NCBI RefSeq assembly: GCF_019279795.1 | Contig: NC_056725.1 | Span: 1,754,428,030-1,754,492,029 of the forward strand | DNA length: 64,000 bases | Reading direction: 5' to 3' | From: Protopterus annectens | Taxonomy: Eukaryota > Chordata > Ceratodontiformes > Protopteridae | Part shown: positions 44,945 through 54,840 of the stretch, in pieces | Numbering within the stretch: position 1 is the first letter of the stretch | Layout: each line of letters begins with the position of its first letter | Notes under the pieces: model-generated | What the model saw: only the letters and a program-made list of their open reading frames with translations | Database searches by the model: none | Told to the model about the DNA's origin: nothing | Position numbers and translations under genes: made by a program

Positions 44945-46760
44945 TCATTGAGAATGTTTGGATTGAGATGCAGGCTTAGAACTTCCTGCCTTGGAAGTGG
45001 AAGCCTGCCAACGCTTAAACCTTTGAGGGGTAGCCACCTGCCCCCTAGAAGATTTGCAACCTCTAGTCCGAGAACGATTCTGTCTGCTGGTACCAGGAAA
45101 AGTCCAACTCTTAGAAGGGTAATTCCTGCTAAAGCGAGGAAGTTGAACTTGCAGAAAGTCCTTAACAGTTTGCATAGACTTGGCCTTATCCTCCATCTTC
45201 TTGAGCACTTCCCTCTGCTTTGCTGCCAAAAAGACTGTCCTTATGCAAAGGTACATCTAAAAGCTTAGCCTTGACAGGCTCTGGAAGGGGCTGTTCCCTG
45301 AGCCAAGCATGCCTGCTAATAACAGATCCAGTAGAGCTCCCTGCAGGAGGTTTCTAGAATGTCAAAACCACAATGTAAAGAATGTTTATTGACAAGACTG
45401 GCAGCATTCAGCAAATCCTGCATATCCTTACTCTCCGCCAAAAGAGGCACATTTGCTATCCTAGACTTAATTGCCTCCAATGTGTGGTGCTGGTACTTCA
45501 GCATATGAAAAAGACAATTAGTAGACCTAATAGCAAGAGTGGCAATTGTTCCTAGATTCCCTGTCAGAAGGAACAGGATTTTTGGTAACAGTGGCCTTAA
45601 CTCCTTTAGGGCCTTCAGAAATAACGTCTGGATCAGCCAACAGATAACGGAAAGAAAACACATGAGAATCAGGGACTCTATAGTACCGGTCAGGTTTCCT
45701 GGGAGCAGGAGGAAATTTTCAGAAAAACATCATCAACCACTTCCAACACTGGAGGAATAGCCAGAGGCTTATGCTGAGGCAAATCCAAAAACTCCCTAAT
45801 CCTTTTCTTATATTGGGGATAATTCTGACCTTCCCATTTAAAACGCTCCCTGAGAGTATTCAAAGTATCACCAAAAGAAAAATCCTCAGGGGGAGAAGCA
45901 GAAGGGATCTGAATCCTCAAAAGGAGAAAAAGCCTGAAAAACTTCCTCTTCATCAGCAGAAATGCTAGAAGAATCAAAACCAGAAAAAGACAAAGCCTGA
46001 GGAGAAACATCCCTACCCCATTTAGAAGGAGGAGGCTGTGAACCCCTAATAAGAGTCAAAAGGTCATTAGCCATTTTAACCACTTGGGATTGAGGGGAAT
46101 GAGAAGAAACTGGAGCCTGCATTTTCATAGGTGTATGACTGGAAGATTTACCTGAAAGTCTGATGGACACGGGAGGCCTGGCAACCGCCGGAGTTTCAGA
46201 AGATGTCGTCGGTATGAGCTTGCTGTCTGAATGAAGAACAGAGGTCTCGTACACTGGAGTCAGCTTAGCGGCTCCGGATCCAGCTGAATAGGTGACAGGC
46301 GAAAGGTTAGAAGGCAAAATGGAGGCCAGAGGCCTGGGGGACTCAAACGGTCTCAGCAGAGGCCTGCGGTTGAAAATCCGTGGGCTGCAGGGGCTGCAAA
46401 GGCACCTCACTGGCTACCGCATGACTGCCGACCATCCAAGGACTTGACCCTCTGAAGCCTATTGCGGTCCTTACCCTTATGTTTCTTGGGGATGTCAGAA
46501 TTCTGAAGACCAACGGTTGCCATACTGACAAACTTAGGCCAAACTCCAAAATGTTTAGCCCGACGATGAACAGTAAGCGGGTTAAAGGAGGCACTGAGAT
46601 CACAATTAGGAACGTCCTGGTCAAGGCCTAAACAAATAATACAATGGGAAGAAAATCTCTATGGGGAATCTGCTTTCCACAGGTAAGACAATTATTAACC
46701 TTTTCTGACACTCGTTAAGGCAAGAAAAGAGGATCCTCAATGGGGTACTTAGATGTAGTT
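44945..46760 (-). pseudogene. DIRS gag-like region, B2
   Basis: Order as in B1 and B3: CLTCGKQIPHRDF near 46700-46660, a Pro/Ser-rich middle (46624-45886) ending in VVKMANDLLTLIRGSQPPPSK, the acidic FSFGDTLNTLRERFKWEGQ block (about 45870-45810), HKPLAIPPVLEVVDD, then CLFHMLKYQ (about 45510). The C-terminus (45256-44945) has MQTVKDFLQVQLPRFSRNYP and ends in SKHSQ. At least five frame changes are visible. Both the LITLIRGSQ-like and LPLAIPP-like landmarks are conserved in all B copies. Confidence 0.7.
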
Positions 46761-46842
46761 GACTTCAACTTTGTAGTCTGAAACAAAAATGGTAAATTAC
46801 CAACCGGCACTCATGCAAGAAATGCTTCTGCTTCGGGCTCCG

Positions 46843-47025
46843 CAGCAAGGAAGACACAGGAAGTGACATTGGCTGCCTCCTTTTGTATCGGACTTCCTGA
46901 TGTCCTTTACAATCGACGACAGCCAATGTCATATTTACTTACCTTTGGTATTCTGGCCGATCGAGGGCTACCGGAAGCCGGATAACCCATTGGATAGGAC
47001 TGCAACAGTGAAACACAATGAACAT
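46843..47025. repeat. B2 5' inverted terminal repeat
   Basis: 46843-47011 mirrors 39012-39093 plus 41685-41772. The outer end is CACAATGAACAT. The TATA position reads GATACAAAAGG on the minus strand (46879-46889), a weakened version of the B3 box. Confidence 0.88.
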
Positions 47026-47159
47026 CAGCACTGCTGTGTAGTCCTGAATGACAACAAAGTTTTCTTTGACTTTTAAAGCTTGGTGGCAAAGATGTTCTGA
47101 AGTGTCTGTGTCCATATGTCACCTTTTTGCCCTACTCCTTGCTCGGGGAGCATACTTAG

Positions 47160-47273
47160 GATGTACAGCACCTGTAGATACTAAAGTCTTTGGTATACTG
47201 GCTGGATGTTGGGCTATCCTTGGCATGAGATCCCTTGCATTAGGAATACTGCAGCAGTGAAATGGAAGGACAT
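47160..47273. repeat. C 5' inverted terminal repeat
   Basis: 47160-47259 is the inverted partner of 21896-21995. The outer end reads GAAATGGAAGGACAT, followed by CTTCTG. It shows that element C continues beyond B2 and ends here. Confidence 0.85.
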
Positions 47274-47618
47274 CTTCTGTATGTGAGTATAACACGATAA
47301 CTAGACAGTGTTCATTGCCAACAACACTACTAGGATATTTGTTCTCCAGATGTTTTGTTAAGGTTACCACCTATAATGAGCTCTCTACAGCTACAGTTTT
47401 GGCAGATGTGCCCTGAAAAAAGATACTAAAAATCATGATCATTACACTTCATTTTGGGAGAAGGACTTCTTACTTCCTTCTGAAAAAGACTGTGAACCAA
47501 CATAATACAACAAAAGACACCACCAGTCTCTGAAGATATGTATTGCTCAACCAAAATAAATAAATAAATCAGACTTTAGTAAAGTAAGAAATGTGCCATT
47601 TTGGGGACCCGGAAAGAC
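47274..47618. other. non-coding, nothing recognised
   Basis: Flank to the right of element C. No ORF or repeat recognised. Confidence 0.45.
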
Positions 47619-47621
47619 TAA

Positions 47622-47908
47622 CAGCCAGATTCAATAAAACCTACATTAATTGTACACTAAGTGTACAGTGTTCTGAGTAAACAGACAACACAGACATAAC
47701 ACACACTTTCTTCCTAACTTTACTTTTCCTATTGATGTTTTTGGAGCTTTAAAAATTGACAGGTATTCATACAGGTTGCCACAAAGTGTAGACTACATGT
47801 GCACTTTATGTAATTTTTCTGAGTGACTAGAAAGCACAAAAAATGTGGTAAGAATTTTATTGAATACATATCGTGTACACTTAGTGTAGGCTTTATTGAA
47901 TCGGGCCC
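47622..47908. mobile_element. MITE, 287 bp, TAA target duplication
   Basis: The ends are inverted: CAGCCAGATTCAATAAAACC on the left and the complement GGGCCCGATTCAATAAAGCC on the right. They are flanked by TAA at 47619-47621 and 47909-47911. An inner segment GTACACTAAGTGTAC is itself palindromic. A 3-bp TAA duplication is typical of PIF/Harbinger-type elements. No transposase is present, so it is non-autonomous. Confidence 0.82.
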
Positions 47909-47911
47909 TAA

Positions 47912-48420
47912 CCTTACTTTTATGTTAATCAGTATATAAATTACTGACATTTTACTTCACCTGCAGATGGTGATGTACATGGAAAGCACAGATAAATGAT
48001 AGTTTCTTCCAAGCAATGCCTCAACACTTGCAATTTTAGCAAATGTATGTGTGCAGTTCAGTGATCTGTATGTTCTAAATGATTAGTAGGATGAAGATTT
48101 ATTATTCATAAATGTAATTAAAACTGCTACCAAGGCAAAATCAAAGTGATGTTATTAATTATAAACTGTGATGTTCTGTGTATTTGCCCTGCTGCTATCA
48201 ATCAGTATATCACTTTAAATGCAAGTCTTTTTAGTAAATGATTTGTAAAACGATGACTTAAAAAGGCATACCAGATTCCAATAATTAAATTAAAAATCTA
48301 GTATATACTTCTGCCAAAAAAAAAAAATTTTCATTAGCTCTATAAACATTTCATGCAGCCATTTTAAAAGAAATGTCCAACAATCACATCTAACTTTATT
48401 ACAAATATTTTGCATAATCA
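47912..48420. other. non-coding, nothing recognised
   Basis: AT-rich sequence with an A-run at 48317-48328. No feature recognised. Confidence 0.45.
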
Positions 48421-49470
48421 GACATAGGTTCATTGATGTTTACCAAGCTAACAACCACAAGAGACTTCTTAAGCCTGCCAATGCAAACCAAATCTCTTGA
48501 CAAGTTCTAGTACCCTTGGTAAGTGTAAATAGGGGCTTCAGAGATTAAACATTTACAAGCAGGGGCATGGGAGATGAACCATTTACAGGTTGTCTGTGTC
48601 CATTAGAGACACAGGTGCCAAGCCACGGATGAATTTCATGTTCCCCATCCAATTGTTAAAGATGTACTTGAATTGGCTTAGGGAGGGACTCAGCTACACA
48701 TGGAAGCTATTAATGTGCTTGTATAGGGCTTCTGTGAAGAGTTTTGCATAGGCAGCAATGCTCTCAGAGTTTACAGGGGTTGAAATGTTGCCAGGTTATC
48801 ATTAATAGCAGAAACTTAGCCTTAGGAGTAGTTCCTGAATATTCCAGGGTTAGCTGGGGGTCCAGTTTATATTTTTACTTCCAAGGAGACCATTCTGTGG
48901 TCTGACCTTACCAGGGAAGATATTACACTAGGGGGTGCTCAGCACTCTCCCACATTAGTGAGGACCAGATCCAGTATAGTTGCACCCTTGGTTAGTGTAC
49001 TGACAATCTAGTCCAGGGAGTTTGTATTTACAAAGTCCAAGAATCTCTGTGCCTGTACATTTGCTGTCGGATAGGATTCCCGGTTAATAATGGGGTAATT
49101 AAATTCTCCTATGACTATGGTACTGCGTTGGATGGTGAGTGTTTCCAATAAGTTTAAATACAGGGTATGGGTTTCCTGGGTCATAGAGGGGGGACCTATA
49201 ACTTGCACGGAAATGGTATTGGATTTTGCCTATGGTGATGTGAACATGGAGTAGCTCAAGTGCATCATCCTGTGTGACCAGGCTTGAGGTATATCTATCT
49301 TTGATGTAATTAGATACACCTCCACCTTTAGCCCCTGTCTGTGTAGTAGCTGGTTTAAATGTGTGGAAGGCATTATAACATACCTCCCAACCATACTGAA
49401 TTACTCGGTTTTTACAGAGGTCCAAATAATGGGGTGCCACAATTCCCAAGTGGCACCCCTTCATTTCCGA
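48421..49470 (-). mobile_element. CR1-like LINE, copy 3, internally deleted
   Basis: Read on the minus strand, it ends in CAATGAACCTATGTC (48421-48435), the shared CR1 3' terminus. It has the ORF2 C-terminus (FNNWMGNMKFIRGLAP, near 48650-48610) joined, after ~80 bases, to the endonuclease-linker part (48870-49464). The whole RT domain is missing. It is more diverged from copies 1 and 2 than they are from each other. Confidence 0.7.
48860..49464 (-). pseudogene. CR1 endonuclease fragment
   Basis: Frames 49464-49099 and 49208-49008 carry parts of the APE-type endonuclease: GGVSNYIKDRYTS, LELLHVHI, SYRSPLYDPG (equivalent to YRSPSM in copy 2), IVIGEFNYP (the GDFN motif with Asp changed to Glu), FLDFVNTNSLD and, further on, ATILDLVLTNVG and SSLVRSDHRMVSL with the catalytic SDH retained. 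A frameshift lies near 49150. The segment ends where the RT should begin, so it is a non-functional remnant. No start codon is assigned. Confidence 0.7.
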
Positions 49471-49511
49471 TTTTTTCCAAGCTTTTTATTTATTTATTTT
49501 TCCACGCTTTT

Positions 49512-49549
49512 GGAGCCGACATCATCACGTGCGTGATGACGTCAGCTCC
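49512..49549. repeat. inverted repeat with CRE-like palindrome
   Basis: 18-base arms (16 of 18 paired) around a 2-base loop. The right arm holds TGACGTCA (49537-49544), the consensus cAMP-response element. It lies upstream of CR1 copy 3 in that element's reading direction and could be part of its 5' end. Function is untested. Confidence 0.6.
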
Positions 49550-49599
49550 GTGAGGGCTAACAGCCTGTCGGAATTAAGCTCAAGGGCTGGCTCTTCATT

Positions 49600-49860
49600 T
49601 TTGAATGGATTGCATTCTGGCACTCCAGAATCATCATTATGGATGTATTCTGGTTGCAATCAAGAAGGTTGAATGGGCTGGACACTTGAAGGTAAGATTT
49701 TATTTTGAATGGGCTGGACTTGTGAGCAGGAAAGGATTTGGACTGGCTGTACTTGTAAGTGTTTCAGACTTTGGAAGTCTGTTCAAGTATCTGAGCAGAA
49801 CTGGTGCAGCGCGAGAAGATTTGCATTTCGAATGGACTGGCTGTACTTGTAAGCTACGCA
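49600..49860. repeat. imperfect GAATGGGCTGGAC repeats
   Basis: GAATGG-CTGGAC or GACTGGCTGTACTTGTAAG motifs recur irregularly near 49671, 49705, 49740 and 49835. The array is degraded and has no constant period. Confidence 0.5.
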
Positions 49861-50476
49861 TTTTCAGCCTGGGGTAGCACAGCTCAGTAACTTAATTTCT
49901 CCACAAACTGCATTAAATAGCCATTCCACAAACTGCGTTAAATAGCCAGTGGGAAGAAGACTATAGTAGTTATTGTAGACTCCTCTCTGCTTCACTGCTA
50001 GCTTCCGGTGCACACTCCAAAGTTCAAAATGTTCCCACCAATCCACAAGCACTGATTCAGCACACTACTGGAGTAAGTATATGATCAGGACTAAACTTGA
50101 CCTCCACAGCAAGCAGTTGACTGAAGTGTTGTACGTTTAGTATCTTGATTGTGCAGTTTTAGTTGGCTACTGGTCGTAACAGTGAGCAGAAGACTTGCTA
50201 ATGGCCATTCCCAAATTTCCGTTCCAGATATATGGAGCAGTCTACCTGTTTGGCAAAAAATAAGCCATCCTATTTTCTTGGCCAAAAAGGCAACGAGTTG
50301 CTACTTAACTGTCCTCCTAAATTATATATTAAACTGGGGGTATCCGTGTAGCTGGCAGTTCGTGTGAGAAGTACCATTTATCACTGAGTCATTACTAGTA
50401 GATTCAGTAATTCTAACAGAATCCGTTACATAATTTGAATAGAAGAGAAATGCATTTACTGTATAATACCATAAAT
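49861..50476. other. non-coding, nothing recognised
   Basis: A small duplication (CCACAAACTGC(A/G)TTAAATAGCCA) occurs at about 49901-49950. No coding motif found. Confidence 0.45.
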
Positions 50477-50518
50477 AAGAAGTTATGTACTCACCATAAC
50501 GTTCCATCTGAGTAGGTA

Positions 50519-50651
50519 GCTTCATTTGTCTGCAACCTGTGGGTCTTGGATCCGATATCGGATCGTTTCAAGCTAATGGATCCGAGCTCCTAGCTCCTCC
50601 CCTCACCCATAATCCCCTGCTAACCCTCCATGACCTCAGATCAAGTTTGCC
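50519..50651. repeat. A2 3' inverted terminal repeat
   Basis: Inverted partner of 55406-55546 (TTCATTTGTCTGCAACCTG, GATCCGATATCGGAT, CCCATAATCCCCTGC, CCTCCATGACCTCAGATC). Confidence 0.9.
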
Positions 50652-51480
50652 CCTCAATATATACCCAAAAAAAGGGTATCCAACTAAAAATAGATCCGAA
50701 GAAGGCCAGGGGGAAGGAGGGGGGGATGGTTGCAGACAAATGAAGCCCCAGCTACCTGCACCTTGGGTGGCCATCATGGAAGGATATTGAAGGCACACAT
50801 GAGCCAAAGGATGCTCTCCCAGTTTGTAGTGGTTAATAAAGGTATGAGATGAGGCCCAAGTGGCTGCCGAACAAATATCATCCAATGGAACTCTAGACTT
50901 GAAGGCCACAGAAGTAGAGAGAGTGGAATGTTCTCCCAGAGACTTGATCAATAGGATAAATTGAGAAATCCAGCGTGATAAAGATACTTTGAAATTGCTT
51001 TCCCCAGATTAAATTTGGAACAGCTGGTCGGATTGTCTATGACCAGCTGTTCTATGAGTAAAAAGCGAAGCTGCCTATGAACATCTAATGAGTGCAGCTT
51101 GTACTCTCCCTTATTCTGATATTTAGGGAAGAAAACCGGTAAATTTATGGATTGATTTATGTTGGTGATGCTATCTTGGGAAGAAAGAAGGATTGATCCT
51201 GAGGTACACTCTGTCTGGGTGAAAGATCAAATAAGGAGGCTTCACAGAAAGAGCTTGAAGCTCAAACTCTTTGCTGAAGTGATGGCTACAAGGAATGCTG
51301 TTTTCCAAGACAAGAATTTGAGATCTACTGAAGCAGCGGGTTCAAAATGTGGAGCAGTCAAGGCTTGAAGAACTAGTGAAAGATCCCATGGTGATGCGGC
51401 TTCTTTATAGGGGTCTAAGTAAGAAGGTGTCCTTGAGAAAGGTTTTACACAACTTGGCCGACATCAAAGGCCCTGTATCA
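50568..51480 (-). pseudogene. DIRS tyrosine recombinase, A2 (catalytic Arg lost)
   Basis: The C-terminal frame (50951-50568) keeps SRVPLDDICSAATW, then SSHTFINHYKL, the Trp and Tyr 10 residues apart as in A1. The HxxR box reads HSTL: the arginine codon is CTC (Leu), near 50915, where A1 has Arg. Upstream on the minus strand, box I and the core region (about 51000-51480) are readable only in pieces, such as KFLSWKTAFLVAITSAK-like wording near 51270-51320. The frame extends past the Tyr into an unrelated tail because the native stop is lost. Catalysis by this copy is not expected. Confidence 0.8.
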
Positions 51481-52509
51481 TGTCCGACATGGTAATGTGA
51501 TATGGCTGCCAATTGCACTTTGACAGTTGAACAACTAGCCTTCCTGAAAGAGTTCGGTTAGGAAGTCCAATATGGACGGAAGAGGGATCTAGATCATGAT
51601 GCTCCCAGATGGGAGAAACATTTCCATTTACTGCTGTACACTTTCCTGGTGGAGGGCTTGCGCGCTGCCACACGGATGGCTTTGACTGTTGAGGAGATAC
51701 CGAAGTCCTAACTAGGAGTCGAAGTGTAGCACCCAAGCTGTCAGTTTCAGATTGTCCAGGTTTGGTGGATGGGAGATGAGAACCGGACTGGGATCTAGAA
51801 TCCAAGGAGGATTCACAAGGTGAGACCACAGGTAAGGGAACCAAATTTGCCGAGGCCAGAATGGGGCAATGAGGATCATCCTGCTCCCCAACGGTGAGGC
51901 TTTCTGTAAGAGTTGTAGCATCAGGGGTAGAGGAGGATAGGCATAAAGTAGACCGGGTGGCCAAGCATGTACCAGAGCGTCTCTTGGAGATTCCCAAGAA
52001 ATTGCCACATTTGGTGTTTGATGGAAAAAAGATCGCAGCAGGGTTGCCCCATATTGCGAATATCTGCTTTGCTACTAGTGGATTGAGAGACCACGGGTAA
52101 GAAGGGTGCAACTGAGTTTGTCCGCTAGGATGTTGGTCAATCAGAAAGCGGTTGGTGGAAATCGCCCATTCCCACACACGCCATAGAGGGTAAGATCTGG
52201 TTCCCCCCTGTTTGTTGATATACCAGACAACCGACATGCTGTCTGACTGAATTGCAATCGTTCCTATGGGGAGGAGATCCTGAAGTGCTTGTGAACAGCA
52301 CCGCTCTCATCTCCAGAACGTTGATATGCAGGGAGGTCTCTGTGTCGTTCCACATGCCTTGGACCGTCCTGCCTGAATAATGCCCCCCCCCCCCACCCGA
52401 GGCGGGAGGCGTCCGTGGTCACCGTGGCGAGAGGGGAGAGGTGCAGAATGGAGGTCCGAGGCTTGGAGCCACCATAATAGAGCCTTCCTGCAAGCTTTAC
52501 TGATAGCAA
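51464..52509 (-). pseudogene. RNase H and methyltransferase-like region, A2
   Basis: 52509-52264 reads TVTTDASRLGWGG (first Asp). 52355-52137 carries LHINVLEMRAV (Glu). 52237-51464 begins MSVVWYINKQGGTRSYPLWR, the segment after the third Asp. In frame 52008-51712 the block SPRDALVHAWPPGLLYAYPP and LIAPFWPRQIWFP continues into the methyltransferase-like region shared by all copies. There are at least three frames, so it cannot be translated as one protein. Gene order and spacing match A1. Confidence 0.78.
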
Positions 52510-53392
52510 TGGGGTGGTGAAGAGGAAGGGATAGAAAAGACCATTGCACTAGAAGTGTCCATTGCAGTACCCGCATGTTCAGACGGGCGCATGGAAAGAG
52601 CGTAATCGCTGCCGCCATGGAGCCTAGTGCCCTCAGGACCAATTCCGCTGGTGCAGTCTCTGATTGGAGGATAGCCCGCACATGGAGTTGCAAATTCTGG
52701 ATTCTCTCGGACGTTAGAAAGGCCCGTAGCTCTCTGGTGTCTATTCTGGCTCCTATAAATTCTATGACTTGTGTCGGGGCCAGAAGGGATTTGTCAGCAT
52801 TGATAGTGATGCCTAATTGTGGGGCTAGGCGGAGAAAGAAGTCTCTGGCTGAGCAAAGTAGATGCCTTGTTGGCGCGGTCAGGAGCCAGTCATCCAGGTA
52901 CGAAAAGACCTGTATTCCCTGGAGTCTCAGGTGGGCCGCAATCACTGCTAATACCTTGGTTAACACCCTGGGGGCTGTGGTGAAGCCAAAGGGAAGGACC
53001 CTGAACTGGTAGTGACTGGCTCCCAGCCGGAAGCGGAGGAACCTCCTGGATCGTCTGTCCATTATAATGTGGTAGTACGCATCCTTGAGGTCTATAGAGT
53101 ACATCCAATTGTTCTTCCTTAGAAGGGGGAGAATAGATCGAAGAGTGACCATTCGGAATTTTTCCTTGGTTACTGACAGGTTCAAGTGGGAAAGGTCTAG
53201 GATCGGTCTCAAGTCCCAAAAGAACCTGGAGTAGAACCCTAATCCGAGCTGGTCTTGGGGGCCGGGCTGGATGGCTCTTTTCTTAACAGCTGCTGAATTT
53301 CTCCCTCTGATCGGGTGGTACATCGGGGAGGTTCTTGAATTTGGGGACATGGAGTAATGGTATTTTGTACCCTCTGGATATATCTGAAGCAC
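52307..53392 (-). CDS. DIRS reverse transcriptase, A2 (fingers deletion)
   Basis: A 361-codon frame with GLGFYSRFF directly followed by WDLRPILDLSHLN. The LVPKKTG segment present in A1 is deleted, removing about seven residues from the conserved fingers motif. Downstream are SIDLKDAYYH (D101), LPFGFTTAPRVLTK, YLDD at 165-168, IEFIGARIDTREL and MAAAITLFPCARLNM. The last ~45 residues leave the RNase H frame (TDAS is in 52509-52264). It is readable over the whole RT core otherwise. Confidence 0.88.
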   Translation of the reverse strand: MLQIYPEGTKYHYSMSPNSRTSPMYHPIRGRNSAAVKKRAIQPGPQDQLGLGFYSRFFWDLRPILDLSHLNLSVTKEKFRMVTLRSILPLLRKNNWMYSIDLKDAYYHIIMDRRSRRFLRFRLGASHYQFRVLPFGFTTAPRVLTKVLAVIAAHLRLQGIQVFSYLDDWLLTAPTRHLLCSARDFFLRLAPQLGITINADKSLLAPTQVIEFIGARIDTRELRAFLTSERIQNLQLHVRAILQSETAPAELVLRALGSMAAAITLFPCARLNMRVLQWTLLVQWSFLSLPLHHPIAISKACRKALLWWLQASDLHSAPLPSRHGDHGRLPPRVGGGGIIQAGRSKACGTTQRPPCISTFWR

Positions 53393-54840
53393 CCAGTGGT
53401 CTGTCGTGATGGACTCCCATGCTGACTGCCTCCAGAGTGGAGCAGCCGGGCAACCCTTCAGGGCTGCTGCATGGGCCGTTCAGAGAAATGTTCTCTGGAC
53501 CCAAAGTCTCGGAGCCCCTCTGCCCTGGGCGGCATCCTCCTGTCCTCCTCTGCCACGGAAGGACTGGTTGTCGGTTGGGAATGTTGTGATTTCGAACCAC
53601 ATCTTCTTCTGACCCTTTTGGTTCTTGAAAAGGACTGCTGGGGAGCACAGAAGCAGACTCATGACGACAGCGTCGATGACAGACAGCGTCTTCCGTCTTT
53701 CGCTCTGGACAGCCAAAAGGGCAGAACCGCTTTAAAAGGCTCCAAAGTCACAATGACGGAGCCAGGCCTGATGTCTCATGACTAGGCCTGCTCTCTGTGG
53801 CATAGGACAACAGCCGCATAGAGGTATTTGAAATTGATCTCAGAGTGGCCATTCAGGTAGAGTACAATTGATTGTCATCCGCCAACATGGACTCAGAAGG
53901 GATAAGATCCCGCTGCATCCTGATGACATGTGCCATATAGTTCAGAGACCTTACAGAGAAGGTCGCTGAACTAAAACTTCTAAGTGGTCCATCCAGCGGG
54001 ACTCCTTGCTCGGTGGATGGACGTGTTTTGGTATTGGCTCCACGGTGTCCAGATCCTTCCACACCCTGGTGGTAATGAGGTCCACCAAGGACACCCAAGA
54101 GGTAGACGGGCCTGCTTCGAATGCCTCCAGAAACACAAACTCATCGGAGGAAGACTTGGGGGCAGACCACCCACCTCTGATCCTCAGCATCTCCATGATG
54201 TCTCCAAAGGAGACATCCTCAGGGGGTGATCTTGGGGAGCCTTCCCCTTCCTCCAAGTCAATGTCCTTAGTTAAGGACTCGGGGGTGTCCACGTGCCTCC
54301 TCTTGCACTTATGCTTGCGGGGCACTTCCTCAGGGGGGCTCGCCAGCTACATCCTGTTCCAATGGAACCATCTGGGACATTGAAGCAGGCTGTCCGGTGA
54401 TGGAAGCCTGGCCCAGCAGAGATGCAGGGAGGGAGCCAGGAGACAAGGACCGGGTTCGGATGCTCTCAACAAAGCCCTCTCCACAACATGGATCCGATGA
54501 AGGGTGAACGCCCGAGACCATCGGGTCCGACAGTGCGCTCCGACCTGACTGAGGGGCGAAGGCACACTGAATCCCTCGGATCCCACGGCTCCAAGAGGTC
54601 GGATCTGACAGGCTCGAGGGCAGGGTCGGATCCAAGTACCAGTACTGCGTCGCGCCCGACCCACCCGCTCCAACGCTGCTCGGCGGAGAAGGAGCAATAG
54701 GATGGAAAAAGCACTCCCATCTGCAGCTGGGCCTGGATGAACCTTCGCATCATCCGGTCCAAGTCTGCATCGGACATACTAAAGCCCGAGGTTCACCGAG
54801 GCAGGCCTGGAATGCCGATGACCTCGATGCGGAGATGGGG
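53283..54840 (-). pseudogene. DIRS gag-like region, A2
   Basis: Starts with SDADLDRMMRRFIQAQLQ (about 54777-54710). Then come a Gly/Ser/Asp/Pro-rich part with repeated GSDP or RSD units (54710-54470), the basic HKCKRRHVDTP and acidic DLEEGEGSPRSPPEDVSFGDIMEML block (54325-54210), and ATFSVRSLNYMAHVIRMQRD (about 53965-53905). A C-terminal QRRTGGCRPGQRGSETL stretch (53648-53283) overlaps the RT frame. Four frames are used. The repeated GATCCGA words in the DNA correspond to the SDP/DP units in the protein. Confidence 0.65.

Larger units (their letters stand above)
38966..47025 (-). mobile_element. DIRS-like YR retrotransposon, copy B2 (hosting CR1)
   Basis: A 5.5-kb minus-strand DIRS plus a 2.6-kb CR1 nested in its 3' ITR. 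The left outer end AGTCCAGTTGTGTATAC and the right outer end CACAATGAACAT are followed by CAGCACTG. The left flank reads GCATTGAGAA. It has an ICR at 41907-42008 and a 5' ITR at 46843-47011. The order gag, RT, RNase H, recombinase is complete. It lies within the leader of DIRS C. The coding frames carry many stops and frameshifts and it looks older than B1 or B3. Confidence 0.88.
21851..47273 (-). mobile_element. DIRS-like retrotransposon C, split by nested insertions
   Basis: The oldest DIRS copy. Its body is in three pieces: 21851-24845 (3' ITR, ICR, recombinase, RNase H, most of RT), 36471-38965 (start of RT and gag), and 47026-47273 (5' ITR). Together they total ~5.7 kb, the size of the B copies. 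The RT reading stops at 24845 at ...EVPSF and its upstream part (WDLS...TFLKVSS) resumes at 36471. The 5' ITR at 47160-47259 matches 21896-21995 inverted. The insertions are an L1-like LINE (with DIRS B1 inside it) and DIRS B2 (with CR1 inside it). Confidence 0.85.
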
